Origin: Allodiplogaster sudhausi
Lineage: Eukaryota > Nematoda > Chromadorea > Rhabditida > Diplogasteridae
DNA length: 64,000 bases
Direction of reading: 5' to 3'
NCBI GenBank assembly: GCA_945643635.1
Contig: CALZFC010000009.1
Location: 2,006,001 to 2,070,000, forward strand
Shown: positions 1 through 16,300 of the stretch, piece by piece
How the letters are laid out: every line of letters starts with the position of its first letter
How positions within the stretch are numbered: position 1 is the stretch's first letter
The notes under the pieces: model-generated
Databases searched by the model: none
What the model was told of the DNA's origin: nothing
What the model saw: the letters and a program-made list of their open reading frames with translations, nothing else
Program-made: the position numbers and the translations under genes

Positions 1-76
1 ATAAATCACAAAATAACTAAATCATTTTTTTAAACAATTTACAAATAATTAATATGTAATAACAATTTAAACTTGC
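1..76 (-). other. start of an unc-7 intron with GC donor
   Basis: After the exon ending [10 protein letters not shown], the sense strand reads GAG|GCAAGT, a good GC-type 5' splice site. No GT alternative keeps the innexin frame. The acceptor is outside the window. Base 1-60 is AT-rich, as expected for an intron. Confidence 0.75.
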
Positions 77-2565
<2,489 letters not shown>

Positions 2566-2735
2566 CTGAAAGAAGAGAAACCAATGAAATGCTCATAATT
2601 ACGTAAATAATTTTCTAATTTTAGCATTTTGAGCAACTTTCATTATAGTTCTTGTTATATTTTTTTTAGCGATTAATTAATTCATTTCCCTTAAAGCTGG
2701 CCTTGGTGTGCTAACTGTAATGATCTGCATTAAAC

Positions 2736-3524
2736 CTTATTGGGGTCTTGTCTAAAGTTGGAGTATCGATTAGCGGTGTCCTTTGGCTGTCGATGGGGAT
2801 GGCGAAGAGTGCGGAGAGAAGTTGCAGGAAGACGCGGTGGCGGGGGAGGCGGCGGTGGAGGAGCAACACCAATGAGACGACAGAGCAGAGGAGGCTCGGG
2901 AGGCTCAGCGGAGTGCATGCGTCCGGGGGTGCATCCGCCTGAGGAGGAGAGGGAGGTGGAGGGACCACCTCTTCGAGGACGAAGAGGACGAGGACCACTG
3001 GACGAGGACGAAGACGACGAACTCCAGAAGGAGGACGGCGCAGACGAGCCGATCCATCGCAGCTCGCTCAGCGAAGCGACGGGCGCCAAGCCAGGCGGCG
3101 AGTGACCGCTGCCGAGACTCTTTGGAGGAGGGTCAGGGGGAGCGGGCGAGGGAGAGCCAGGCGAGGAGTGAGTACGAGAGAGACTAGTCAACGGCACCGT
3201 CGAAGGAGTGGTAGGCACACGGGAATGGGGGCGCAAGGTGGGACCGGCAGAATGGGGAGGGCCAGCCAGCATGCGAAGAGGCGCAGCTGACCTTGCCAGC
3301 ACCCTGCAGAGGGCTCCTCTGCCTCCCCTGTCCTCTCGACAATTTGAGGCGCACGCCCACGGCGATGGGATAAAGCAAAAGCGGGCAGGAGGCAGCCCTC
3401 TTTCCAGAGGACAGCGAAGGGCGAAGAGCATCAGAAGAGAGAGAGACAGAGAGAGAGAGAGAGAACGAGGGGAAGAGAGAAAAACTGAGAGAGGGAGCGA
3501 GCGGCTAAAACGGGCGGAGAGCAC
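2736..3524 (-). CDS. candidate proline-rich upstream exon of unc-7
   Basis: An open frame rich in Pro and Ser, with a nine-Pro run and a nine-Ser run, ends near 2736 at AAG|GTTTAA in phase 0. That is the phase needed to join the next confident unc-7 exon (2565). Its C-terminal part (TANRYSNFRQDPNK) looks less repetitive than the rest. UNC-7 is known to carry a long variable cytoplasmic N-terminus, so this could supply it. The 5' boundary is not defined: no ATG near the start is convincing, and the 3420-3500 part is just the translation of a (CT)n tract. The opposite strand is also open here, so GC content may explain much of the length. It may belong to one isoform only. Confidence 0.42.
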
Positions 3525-5101
3525 TGAGTTCCTCTAGTAAGTGGTTACAAAGCGGACTCTTCTGAGGAGGGGATGATTGAGTCCATGGGAAATGAGGGAA
3601 ACACTCGTAGTAAATCCTTTTTATTATGATTAGAAATAGGGCAACGCTACAATTGTGCCCAACGATGTGTGATATGGATGCATGAATAGAGACCACATAA
3701 GCACATACAATGAACACTTGAATGAAATCGTGGTATTATGAGAAACCGTATTTGTGTCCACCCATTCTCCTTTTTCTCTTCTCCTCTCAACTATGCTGAC
3801 GAATTCGCGCACGTTTGCTCTCTCAAAGCCTCTAAAATGGCAATGTGGCCTAAAACAATTATCTCTAAAAGCCCCTGGCCAGCATCTCACCAGTGAATGT
3901 TTGAAGATAATTGCGGGGGATCTAATCTGTCCGAGTCATCTGAGCTCTGCGATGTAGACAAGAACATTTCTCTGGATGGCCAGGGTGGCATATTTGCACG
4001 CCCTCCCCCCTCTTCCCTTCGATGTCGTGGCCTCGATTCACGTTGCTGCAACGGCCTCTCCTTCCCCTTCCCGGCAAATCCCTCGAGATCCTTCTCTGCC
4101 GAGAGTGGAGAGAACATGCACACGATGGCTTCCCCCGAATGAATACCCTCCTACATGGCAAAAGCTTATCAGGTGGCCATGTCTTTCAGAGAGCAGACGC
4201 CTTCTTTTATAATAAATAATATGAGAAACCTTTGCGATTTTTTGTAAATTATACGTTTCAAAAAAAAGATAGGGCACAAAGTCTATTTGTGATCATCTCA
4301 AGCGTAAAGGGTAACACGCCTAATAGGCCCCGTAATGCTCCCAGAACCCCTTTTTGGTTCGCTTAACCTCTAAATAGAATTGTCTACACGTTCGCAGCCT
4401 TGACAGGCTCGCAAAACTGCGTTCCCTGCCAGGGAAGCGGAAGGGAGGAAAGCACGGGGGAAAGCATTGCGTTCTCTCTGCCCCACTCAAAATTATCGTC
4501 CACTCTCGTCGGACGTATTTCGTGATTCTTCTTGCCTTCCGACCTCGCAGTAATGCTAAAGTAGTTAATGACACGATATCATTCCATTTCGAGAACAAAA
4601 CTAAGATGGTTGATTAATTTAACTTCCGCCGTCTGGGTCGGCTCGAAAACATCAGCCATGGCTGGAATGCAATTGATTTAAAGTCAGGTAGTATGCAAGG
4701 AGCAAGCTATGAAAAATGCCATCAGTAATAGACTTATCGTGTGTTGCTGTTCCATCGTGCATGGCTTTAATCAGAACAGAGAAAGAGAATGAGAGAGAGA
4801 GAATGTTTCTTCCTTCCATTGACACGAAGATGACCCAAACAGGAAGATGTTTAAGGTGTCATCGTGTCCTTGCAAGAACAGAGAACAAGCTGGAATAAGC
4901 AAACTGCACGGGAGAGAAAGAATGGTCGGTGTCGAGGAAGACAAGCGACCGATTCTGTCCAAATAATTCATGTGCCCGCCCACATTCCGAGAATTCGCGT
5001 GCTCCTGCTTCTGCGATGTGCCACAGGCGATTTCTTCAGCTTCTTCTACCTACCCCGGATTTCTATTAGGAGAGACAGAGAGGGAGACGACATAAACAGA
5101 C

Positions 5102-5137
<36 letters not shown>

Positions 5138-6570
5138 GAAAAAAGAGAGAATGCTCGAAAACCAATGGAGTTTTCTCTCCATTACACGACAAGCAATTTG
5201 CTGGGAATGTGCTTTCGCCTATTTCGATTGCCATCTTGGGAGAGCTTAGTGGTATGCGTGGAAGCCGACCACAGGAAGAAGGCGAATCAGGTGTGCTTGA
5301 GGAAGAGAGAGAAGAGAGAGGAGAGAGGAGAGAGGAGAGAGGAGAGAGAGGAGAGAGAGATTAGAAAGTGAGGAGAGAGAAGAGAAAGAGAGGAGAGAGT
5401 GTGGGAGAAGAGAGAGAGGAAAGTGAGGAGAGAGAAGAGAGGAGAGGGAGGGAAGAGAGAGGAGAGAGAGAGAAAGAGACGGCAGAGTGCCAAAGTGACC
5501 AAACGACTGGCATTCATTCATCGAGACCAGCTGGTATGCCGTGCCAATTGCACCGCGAACTACTCAGCCGTCTCATGCTCCTGGCGACAACGAGCCCTCG
5601 GCTGCTCAGATTGAAATGTCTGCTGGGGAGCGGCATGCCGAATTGGTATGAGAGAAAGACAAGCAAGAAGAATACGAGAGAGGGCGAGAGAGAGAGAGAA
5701 GAGAGAGAGAGAAGAGAGAGAGAGAGAAAGGGAGAGCAGTGTCATGTCTCCATTGCACAGCCTCTGTCTTGCTCCTGCCAAGGGCCATACGAGGACAGGT
5801 AACTTGCAACGACCAGTGGCAGTCTTATATGTTCGAGTAATATTCAATGTGGGATTGATGTGAAGGAGAGACGGAGAGAAGAGTGGCCAAGGAGGAGTGA
5901 ACGAGAGCAGATGCCAACTCACTAATTGCATATGGATGGGAAGGCACATCTTCAGGTGCCACAGACACTCTTCCGTCATTCTGAACGACTAGCAAGACAT
6001 CATGGCAGAGATGGAGAAAAAGGGAGAGATTATGACATGATGAGAGGGTGAGAGAGGCCTTACAACTCTTCCCAGCTTCTGCCAGAAATGGATGCGCTCC
6101 CCCGCATCCCTCACGACTCTCATTTAAAGATTCAACTGAGGAATAGAAAGCATCTCCATGATGGAATAGATGGACCACGAATGACGAACGCCGCCATTCA
6201 GTGTCATCGCGTTCTTTTGAGAAGCGAGTACCCTTTGCTGCATCAATGAACTTGAATGAAGAGAGCATTTATATGGATCTAGAAAGACGTTGTTTGCACT
6301 CTTTACATGGGGACGAAGCGAAGCGACCGGCTTATTTTAAACGCCGAACATGAGAGTCCAGTTTTCTGTTCAAAATAATCGGTAAACCCCACGATTAACC
6401 GTGGATTCGAGGACTAGCGGGTTTTTTTCTTCTTTTAGTAATGAGGAGTTATTTTTAAAAGGAATACGAAAATGAGTGAGCATTGTTGTACTTAAAAGAT
6501 TGAATGGTACCCTGGGTGTGGGAAGTGCACCTGGGAGAGGAGTGTTCCTTGTATGTGCAAAGAAGTGTAC
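3525..6570. other. gene-free stretch with purine-rich tracts
   Basis: No supportable exon. The plus strand is strongly purine-biased: (GA)-rich runs at about 4783-4802, 5067-5152, 5283-5490 and 5680-5742, made of GAGAGA and GAGGAGAGA units. Long apparent reading frames here (RERERE on one strand, SLSLSL on the other) are translations of these repeats. If unc-7 is transcribed from further upstream, this is intron and its sense strand is pyrimidine-rich. Confidence 0.6.
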
Positions 6571-6624
6571 CTTGTATCGTCCGATGCGTCCAAGATATCG
6601 CTGCCACGCAGCATGCCCGTGCAT
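6571..6624 (-). CDS. candidate short alternative first exon (unc-7?)
   Basis: An 18-codon run from an ATG (MHGHAAWQRYLGRIGRYK) ends at AAG|GTACAC in phase 0, compatible with the unc-7 exon at 2565. The frame stays open upstream to about 6755 (VGIFVKRKRV and a Ser/Thr/Pro-rich stretch), with no clear acceptor before a stop. The coding look is modest, and the link to unc-7 is inferred only from strand, phase and the lack of any other minus-strand gene nearby. Confidence 0.25.
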
Positions 6625-8125
6625 GTGTCCCCCTCCAGTCTCGGTCGATGAGGTGGTCGGAGCCGGCGCAGCCGAGGACTCACGTCCGGCCGGAGACACA
6701 CGCTTACGCTTCACGAAGATGCCCACCGTGTCCGAGACGGGTCAGAGAAGAAGAGAGAGAGTGCGGGGAGGGCGGAGAGACAGAGACGGCGAGGGGGAGA
6801 CAAGTAGCCACGCCAACTCGCAGAATGAGACACGAGAAGACACGACGAGGACTCCCGTTCACCCGCTTGGAAGACAAGGCGGCCTTCTTCTTGTCTTTTG
6901 AAGCAAGTGAAGACGCGTCGAGCTTCTTCGACAAGAATTAGACAGGAAGAGAGAATAGAGAGGAGAGGCGAGCGAGGTGACTGAGATTCGCTGTGCAGGA
7001 TGCTGGACCGATCACATTAGCGATGGAAATGACTGTGCCAGCTTCAGTCGACGAGGAAACGCGAATCTCACTCTCTCTCAGGGCCGTGAATTGAAGAAAC
7101 AAGTGACTCGAGGACTTGTCAGAAGAAAAGTCGCCAGATTGGCGAAGAGAGAGAGAGATGGAGAGAGAGAGAGGGAGAGAGAATAAGAAGAGAGAGGGCC
7201 ACACACGAGGGCAGCTTTTCTCTCTCTGTCTTCGCGCACTCTGGCGCTGAAACGTTGAGAGGCAGAGCAGCAGTGGAAGCGTGCCCGGATGGCAAGGAGA
7301 GCCGAGGAAGCGGGAGGGAAGGGGTAGAGGGCGGAGCACGCGGCTGCCTCCTGCCTCCAGGCTCTTGGCTTGGCTCGGCCGTCCGTCCGCAAGCTGCCCT
7401 CCGTGGTTGGCGACTTAGATGAAGCTTTGGCCGAAAAGCCGCGTTGGCGACAGAGTGAAGAAGAGGCGAGCGAGCGAGAGAAGAAGAGGTTACCGGGTGA
7501 CGGGCCGTGGAGTCTGGGGTGAGAGAAGCCACTGACATACTGTCAATTTCTTCTGAGTACTCACTAACAGCAGCGATAGTAGGAAGGGAAGACTCGACTC
7601 ATCACTTAGACAAGATGCCTCTGCTCTGAGAATCCTGCCAAGACGACGCAACTACTTCGAAGGCCCAGCACACGAAATGTGTCCGAGCATTTACTTCCGT
7701 GCCCCCTAGTAGCCCCAAATTCCCTTCCTCATGTGTTCTCTTTTCTGCTTTGCAGCATTTCCTGAGCTCATTCGCGCCAAGCTACTTGAAAAAAAGCGAG
7801 CATGCCCCCGGTCGTTGCTGCCATCAACAAACCGTGACGTTGCTAGGTTTCTCTTAGAAATAGAAATGACAGAGTGTAAATATCCTGCGACGAGCCACAG
7901 AAGAGAGGCCGTGTCTGAGCATGGAGAGGGAATTGAGCCTCGTCCGCGTGATGCCGACGAGGCTCTCTTCTTCTTTTTTGTATGCACTAGATATGAAGCT
8001 CCCAATGAAGCCGCCTCTTCGAAAGGATACTTGATAAAAAGCGCAACATTCACTTATATATGCCCTTAGGGAGTGAAATGAAGCAATTTCCGGCCCGGCC
8101 CGCGGATCCTCTCTCTTTCTCTCTG

Positions 8126-8163
<38 letters not shown>

Positions 8164-8574
8164 CGCGTGGTGGGCGTGAGCAAGTTGTTGAATTGTCGCA
8201 GGGCGAACAAATGCAATTCGCCCCATTTACCTGAGAGCGCGCGATGTCACTGCCCCACTGAAGAAAGGCTATTTCCTGCATCACTTACGAAGAAGATCCT
8301 CCTCATCAGGCATAAAGGATCTCTCAAGGGCTTTCCTTCTACAACATGCACACATATGTACGCTCAAAAATATACATATCTAGTCTCGTTTCTTCTCAGA
8401 ATTTCTTACATCAAGAGCCCTGGAGAGATGCTATTGCAAAAATGAATCTGACAATTATGGATATGGTAAGTCTAGTGTATACCGAATGTAGACTAATTAG
8501 CTATGTTCGCTTGAATTTTAGAAGTATGTCGGTCGCAGCAGGTCATTGGGATTGAATGGAGTTGTAAAAGATGG

Positions 8575-8576
<2 letters not shown>

Positions 8577-8629
<53 letters not shown>

Positions 8630-8630
8630 A
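8577..8630. repeat. (GA)n microsatellite
   Basis: About 50 bp of nearly uninterrupted GA on the plus strand, one of the longer pure runs in the left half. It lies in the gene-free region. Confidence 0.95.
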
Positions 8631-9630
8631 AGGTAGTTCATGGGTGCAGAGGGGCGAGGGCGGGAGAGGGCAGGGCTGGGAAGGGCGAGAGTCTCGGCAG
8701 CTGCAATGGATCATTGGGCATGCACTCAGCACACACACACGGCACACCAAGAAACAAACAATGGCCACAAATGCCACTATTTTTTCAGCGGGTACTTTAT
8801 GAACCCTTCCTCTTCCAAATGGATGTCTACTACTCCCATTCACCTTTTTTTCATCAAAGTATTTTTCCACTGGTCATTATTCAAACATAACTTATGACCT
8901 TTTAATTCAGAATGAATGAAACCAAGAGGTTTTCAGAATTAACAGACATTTTCTTTCATACAAATAAATGATTATAGTATATTGTTTCTAAATTTGGTCA
9001 TGTTGCCTTGTTTGTTATATGCAGGCTGTGACAAGGGAAAGTCAAGCGTGAAATCGCGAACAATAGAAGGAATTGCGAAGAAGAAGAAGCGCAGTGGTAG
9101 TCAGTCAGTCTGCTCTGCGCTGCAGAGTCTACTACAGATGCAAACTCATCCTTTTACAACTTATTACTTCCACTTGGGGAGAATGCCAGAATTGAATGTA
9201 GCGCAATAATGTACTTGAAAGACCATGTTTACCTTGGCTGGTCTATACATGAGGAGTGTTTGGAAGCAGAAGAAGAGCTGCTCTGGCTAGAGCAGACGAA
9301 TGAGTGCACCACACTCGTTCAGCCCATTTGTCGCCATTTCGATTATCTTAGCCACATACATATCTGGTGTACACAAAACCCGGTAGCATTTGAACTGGCG
9401 GAACGCAAAACACAAAAGAATTAATTAAGAGTCAATAAACGAGCGTTATTTGAGACGTGGCTTGACTAGATCCCCCCATTTTGTGACCAGGGCGTTTAAT
9501 GAAAAGCTATTAATATGTAGGTGCTTACTTGTTATTAGACATAAGACACTTAGAGAATGTATTTAGCATGGGAAGGACTCCAAAAAAGAGTGAATGTTCA
9601 CAGCTATGGAAAACAGATAATGGAGTGTGA

Positions 9631-9677
<47 letters not shown>

Positions 9678-10332
9678 GTAAAGGCGCGTACTCGGTTGGG
9701 TGTAGACGACGGCTGCTGGCTGCGGCGGTGCTCGTGGGGCGACTCCTCCGACACCCACATCGGTGCCACCAGAAGATGGAGAAGGCAAGCCGGCAGTGGA
9801 GGAGGAGGTCAGCCGCTCTACCATCCCGCCGTCATTCCACAGAGAACAACGAATCAGACGCTACCGTACACATGCATCGACAGTATTCTCGCGGAGGAAA
9901 GTGTTTCAAGATAATTAAAAAGAATTCGCAGAGATAGATTGGGTAGAGCGAAAGGAAGTGATTAGCACATCCAAAAAATTTGTGTGTAAAATGTGTAGGA
10001 GAAAAATGGGCCGGTGGTTAACAGGAGAAATAAGTTGGAGCCTAACAAGAGAATTATAAAAGTAGTGACAGAAAGTGCAACAAGGTGTGTGCACACTGGA
10101 AAGGCTTTGGAGGGGGCACCAAAGAATGGACTATGTGACCAGGAATGTGGCAATTTGGGGTGGTGAGCAGAAAGGCGAAGACGCGAGGTGGGCAGCGTCC
10201 CACGGCTATTGTTTGGCCGAACAAGCATGGCTGGCTCTGACTGCAGAGCCTTCGGCGATTCGGACACTTCCAGCCCCCCTCCTTCCTTCTGGCCACCCTT
10301 GTCAGACTGGGCTAGAGAAGCTCGTCTTGCGC

Positions 10333-10334
<2 letters not shown>

Positions 10335-10371
<37 letters not shown>
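10335..10371. repeat. (CT)n microsatellite
   Basis: About 36 bp of pure CT on the plus strand, followed by 200 bp of loosely CT/TTTC-rich sequence. Confidence 0.93.
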
Positions 10372-10374
<3 letters not shown>

Positions 10375-13300
10375 CTCACTATCTCTCCTTACTTTTCCTT
10401 CTCACACGCTCACGCACACCTTCATGCTGCAACCTCAAATACCTCCTGTTCTTTTCTCTTTTTACTCTATCTCTCTGTTTCACGTCCTCTCTTTTTCTTT
10501 CTTTCATTCATTCTTTCTCTCTCTTTCTCTTTCATTCTACAAGGCCGTACCCATCTCTTACATTACTTCTTTCTTTCGTTCTCTCGCTCGTTCGCTTCAT
10601 ATAGGCATGCTATCAGGATGGGGTGCAGAAATAGACATGTGGTGGATGATGATGCTGACTATGAATGCGTAAAATATGATAGAAAAGTGAAGAACCAGAA
10701 GATAACTGGTTTTATTAATGAATTTACCTATTTATTATCGCGGTGAGGTTTCGTATGACTCAAGATCGATTACCCAGAGTTAAGTGATTTTTGAAAGGTT
10801 TTAAACCTTTTCGTGAGAGGAAGGTAATCCAAAATGCAGCAAAAAAAATTTGTGCCACTAACAGATGAGCTAGGATGATATGCATCGGTGGATCGGAGAA
10901 GGTTGCAATAATAACTAGATTGGAAGCAGAGGCAAAAACTCGTGGCGCCCTCAGAGCCTCCTAATAAAACTGCACAGTGGAATGCCTCCTCTATGCATTG
11001 CTCGGCTGGCTGCTGCCTTTGCTGAGTACCCGGAGGAGAGAAGAAGAGGAGAAAGCCACTGAGCGGAGAGCACACACAGAAAGATGGCGATAGAGTACAT
11101 CTTGATGAAATTATCTGGTCCCTTCTTCTCATAAGCCGTAAGAGGCTGAGGAGATGGAAGCGGCGGACAAGGCAGGCCGAGTACGGAGAAGGCACTCCTT
11201 CTTCTCCGCTCACGACTTCGCTCCTCTCCATGCACCTTCTCCTATCACATTCACTCGCGCTGCAAGTCGTTGCAAGGAGATCAAGAAATGAATGACCGAA
11301 GAAACAGGAGAAAGTGAGGAGAAGGTGAAAAAAAGTGGTGGGATAAGAAATGGCAAACGCAGCAAACGCACATAGTCGTAAGTAGCGTTCATTCGCATAT
11401 TTGTTGTTGGTCTCGCGAGTGAGGTTAGCGAGTCAATGGAATGTGTAAATGAGAAGAATTAATAATGAAGCACTAGGCGAAGGCAGAAGAGAAGAGAGCA
11501 AGGAGATGGACTACTGGACTGGGACGAGCCACGCCAACGCAAGGAGGGGCCTTCATTTCCGAAGGGTCCCTTTTCCAATTGAGATTTTCACACATGATAG
11601 TAGACAAACTAATCAAGATCACGGTCATTGAAGTGAGACGCCCGGAATACTGTGACAAGAAGACTTGCAAGAGCGCTGAAGAAGATGGCTAGGGAGGAGG
11701 GAGGGAAAGGGGAACTCACTGAGCAGCTCACTATCACCATTGGAACAGACATTGGCCACTCCACTCCTCTGCCAGTAACGGGGAAAGAATAGGAGGCTGA
11801 TCACTAGACTCTCATGAAGTGTAGCAGGAGTTCCTCTGGGCTGCGCTTTAATAACCAAGTCATGGGGCCAATCTACTTACGCATCATTCTCACCCAAATT
11901 GCTGCAAAGCATGCAAGTAATGTGCTTGGCCAGATGGCAGATATAATGGGTAAGTTGCGATTGAAAGAGACAGAAAGGATATAGGAAGAGCGTGAAGGTG
12001 GAGACGGGATGAGGAAGTGCGAACAACATGGAGCAAAGACATTATGAAGGTTAGAAAAGAGTGGTGAATAGCGCAAAAAAGTAGGAAATAACAAGCATTT
12101 CGCACTGATACTATGTATAAAAGAACCGCGGATATAATAAAGCATTTTATAATGAGAGAATAATGAAGGGAGAAGTTTAAAGTCAAGTACACTATTCCTT
12201 TCTAAGTGCAAAGAAAAAGAAAAAAAAATATTTGTGATTTCTTATCGCGCGTGCTAGACCTTTTCTTTCTTCGTACGTTAAAGACTTTTAGATGTAATTT
12301 AATGAAGACGGCATTCAAACAGTAAGTTGGGACAAGGAGGGAAAGAGGAATAAACAAAATGTTGTTCAACCTGCTGATTGGTGATCTACTCATTGAACAA
12401 GTCTGTCGTGCAATTGATAGAACGGAAAGACAAGGTTTGGAGAGACCTTCGCCTGGGGCAGAAGACATCAAAAGCAGACTGCAATTCGAGTCAATGTAAA
12501 CACAAGAATTAGTAGTTGTAAGCCAGCGATGAAAGAGAACGGCCGTGGCGAAATGGCACTGTTTGTTGAGCCATAACAAACATATTTGATAAGTACAACG
12601 GCATATAACTCATTCCACTTCAGTCGGTTTGTGACAGGGAAGGGGGCGAAATTAAAGAAGCGTCAGAAAAGGATCTCACTGAATCCTCCTCCTCCTCCGC
12701 TGTCTGCTTGAAGCGTCTGCCGTTGCAAGGGAGGAAGCTAGTGGAAAGTGTCTTCCCTTCAATTCTTTGCTAAGAGATTCGCCAAGGAGGGAAAAAGGTT
12801 CTATCAGAACTAGCAGACGATTCATGAGACGAAATAGACACACTTTATCCTTTTTCTCCTGTTTTAAAGTTTTATCTTATTGAAAGCGCCCTAAAAAAGA
12901 TACGATGCTTTCAGTCTTTTTCATTTGTTGCTGGCGTGTTCTTGGGGGAAAGACAACAATATTAATTACTAAACGGAGTTGACAAGTCGTAAGCAAGCCG
13001 ATGAGTCTCGTACGAGAATAATAACAGATGAACAGGTGAGACTAGAGAGAGAGAGAGAGAGAGAGAGAGTACACACGTAGAATAGCATTTGAGATAGAGA
13101 GGACAAATATTCAGACGGCTCAAGTCAGATAAAAGAATTGAAGGCGGACCGATCGGTGATGAGTGTTTAACAAGCTACGAACTGACTGATTTCCGAGCCA
13201 GCATTCCTGGAGTCCTCTCCACCTCGCATTATGACAGATGGCGAGCGTTCAGCCGATACAGCAGCGTGTGATTTATTCTGGTAGAGGAGGGAGAGGAGGG

Positions 13301-16300
13301 AAGCGCCCTCGGGCCAACTCTTTTCTTTACAGTGAGATAACGACGGTGGTGTAAACCCTTGGACAAACCCAGACTTAGCCAGCCAGCCACGTCTCAACAC
13401 ACAAAAAAGCGATACTATCTTGTTGATATGACCGCAACAAAAAAGATATACTGAAAATGTGAATAATAAATATTGAAATAAGAGACACGGCAGAGGAGAC
13501 CGGAAAGGTCTGTGAATGGCATTCGTGTTGGACTGGTTATACATAAGAAAGCAGAGAGAGAGAGAGAGAGAGAGATGGAGTGTTATGAGGACTGAAGAAG
13601 AGTAAGGGACAGTAGAGGAAGACGTGAAGAAGAAGAGGGTAAGAAGAGAAGAAGGAGAGGAGGTGGTGGCCGATCAAATCGGAAGAAGCCGCCCTCTCTC
13701 GACAAAGTGAATAAGCGGGAGCTGCGCAAAGTGGGAAAGAGTGCAAAAGTTGCCTGCTTCTCAGGTCAGTGAAGAAGGGCGCGGAGTTGGAGGAGGCAGA
13801 AGAGGATGGTGAAAGGTGGCGAAAGAGGAAGGACTCTATGCATATACGGCAGAGTCTCATCCAATTGTCGCCGCGAGCCAATCTACAGAAGGCCGCAGAA
13901 GGCAACTTTAGGCAGCCTTTTTGGAGGTGCAAAGAAACGACGCCGAGCGAGGAAAGGCTTCTACCTTCAATGCACTCAACGACTATTCACTACTATATGT
14001 TTCTCAGGTCTCCATCGATTACACGGACAGCGGTAGCGAATATATAAAAAAAATACAGATACAAAGATAGTAACTCTTTTCTCCAGACTTTCTTCTCTGC
14101 TCATGGTGTACAAAATGGACATGGTTGGGTTTCCGCCAGTCTGTGTGGCCACAGATTCGTCCTCATTTCGGCCGTCTCGGAGCATTTCTGATATTGCGGA
14201 AGCGATGGGTCATCATGGTGTCAGGGGAATTGAATCGGGAGTGGTGTTGTCGACTGACTGCTGACCATGCGAACCGCCTGTTCCCCCCCCCCTCTCATAG
14301 GCCACATGTCAAAGTGGAACGCTCTAAGCGCGAAATAGAATCTGCATCCACTGGCATGTTCACATCTCGTGCTCTCCATGATTAGGGGATTCATCACTTT
14401 CTCTACAACTACTAATGACCACTCTTGCGCGTCTTCGCGAGGCTGAATTATTCTGCAAAAAAAAACATTTCTTTTTACGATTGAGAAAAGAAAGCAAGTT
14501 GAAGAAGACATTTAGAAATGAGATGCCATGCAAATGAGAACAGAAATGTAGGAGAATTCACCAGTAGCCATTAAGAACTTTATTTTTTTACTCGTTAGAT
14601 GGAATTGTATTATGGCATAGGTGAATGAGACAAGCGAGCAAAAGGTACATTGTTACAAGTGCGTGCGATAGGAAAAGAATATGAGAGCATACCTACGGAT
14701 GAACAGAGAAGTTTAAGAGGAACTGAGGTGCAAGGGAGAAGTTGGGGAGGCAGGCTATCATGATATGCCATTTATCTGCGGAAGTGGCTGCTTCCCTGAG
14801 ACAAGCACAGAGCAGGAGGCTCAATGCTCAATGGAACCACCACGCACGAACACACACAACTACAACACGAAGAGAAAAGAGTGAGCAGGCGACTTGAACC
14901 CCTGTTCGATCAAGGCCTCAATTCAAGAAGACAAAGGATTCCTCTCTCTTTCTCTCTCTCTTTCTATCTTTCTCTTTCTCTCTCTCTTATTCTCTCTCTC
15001 TCTTTCTCTCCTTCTCTCTTCACGTGTCCCCACTCTCTCAGGAGGAGTGGATGAGAATGACTCCACTCTCTCAGGAAACATGCCGAATCGCCTCCGCTAG
15101 AACACCACAAAGTCATGAATTCTCTGCATAAAAGACGCATGGCCACGTATATGTAGTCACGATGAATGCGAAAATAGAGAATGATAGCGTAAAGCAAGAG
15201 AAGGAGAAAGAGAGAGAGAGAGAGAGAGTGAGAGTGAGAAGGAGCGACCGAATGAGATTGAGACATAAGGAGAAAGAGAGCAAAAAATGGGAGAGGAAGA
15301 TGAATCGGGCAAGGCATCTAAGATTCAGCATCGCTGCGGCCCAACGAAGCGAAACGGGAGTGAAGAGCCGAAATCGGCCCCCCTCCGAAGCAACTGGCAC
15401 CTTCTGCATGGAAGGAGGAGTTGTATTCAGTTAAGAAGTACAACTCATCTCATTGCCAGTCGATATAACGCAGCGAAGCAATGTAAACATAGAATATATC
15501 GGCAGTCAGTTTCTATTCCGTTTTACTTATTCGTGATAACGAATATTTTTAAAGAAATATGTAGCATGATAGAAAGCAGCAGCGTGAATATTATTTCTGC
15601 CATGGCTATACTGCCCAATCACGCGAACATGGATAATTCATGGCTGTAGATGGTCTTACGCATATGCTTCATGGACTCGTAAACAACGTATTGCCTCGCT
15701 CTTCAAAGTTCAGCTAGCGGCTGATGTTAGGAAGTGAGGACCACAGTTCGGCATGTTCACCTTGTCTGCACCATCAAATTCTAATCGCGAGAACTGACGA
15801 TTATGATAGCTTTCAGTTTTATATCTATGTATATAGTCCCGGCCATCCTGAACACTATAGCGGAGAATTTCTGCCACAGGCTGATCATATGCCTTTCGCA
15901 ACTTGTAAAAGTCTCTGCATCCAGAGTAGAATCCTGTAGTTCAGATATATCATATGCATATATTGCTCTCGAATTGTATGCGAACTTCTGACCACAAGAG
16001 AACGCAGTTGAGATGGAATGGAGAAATATTGCATGGGAATCCACAGTTGTAAACATCTGTTAGGCTCAGATTATGCCTTTATATCGTTGAATTGTCTAAG
16101 CACAATCTTGTAGTAATTTTATGCACTTCAAACGAACTCATTAGCTTACCATTAATATCTTGTGTTCAATGTGCCTTTTGAATACAAAATCAGTGAAAAG
16201 GTCGAAAATAAATTATGTTGTCTTCCTGAAAAAAATTGCCTACCAGTAAAACTTGTTACCAGCTTGGATACAGCATCCGTCTGGATATGCCGGAATACCC

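Noticed and set aside
5246..5521. Long frames of Ser/Leu or Arg/Glu repeats here and at some 40 other places
   Set aside because: They are six-frame translations of (GA)n/(CT)n tracts; both strands are open, and there are no splice sites or non-repetitive core.
9209..9424. 71-codon acidic plus-strand frame (MYLKDHVYLGW)
   Set aside because: Has an ATG but no family, conserved motif or flanking exon signals; consistent with chance.
14890..14925. tRNA T-arm-like sequence on the minus strand (GGGGTTCAAGTCGCC)
   Set aside because: The stem does not pair fully, and no acceptor, D or anticodon arms can be folded around it.
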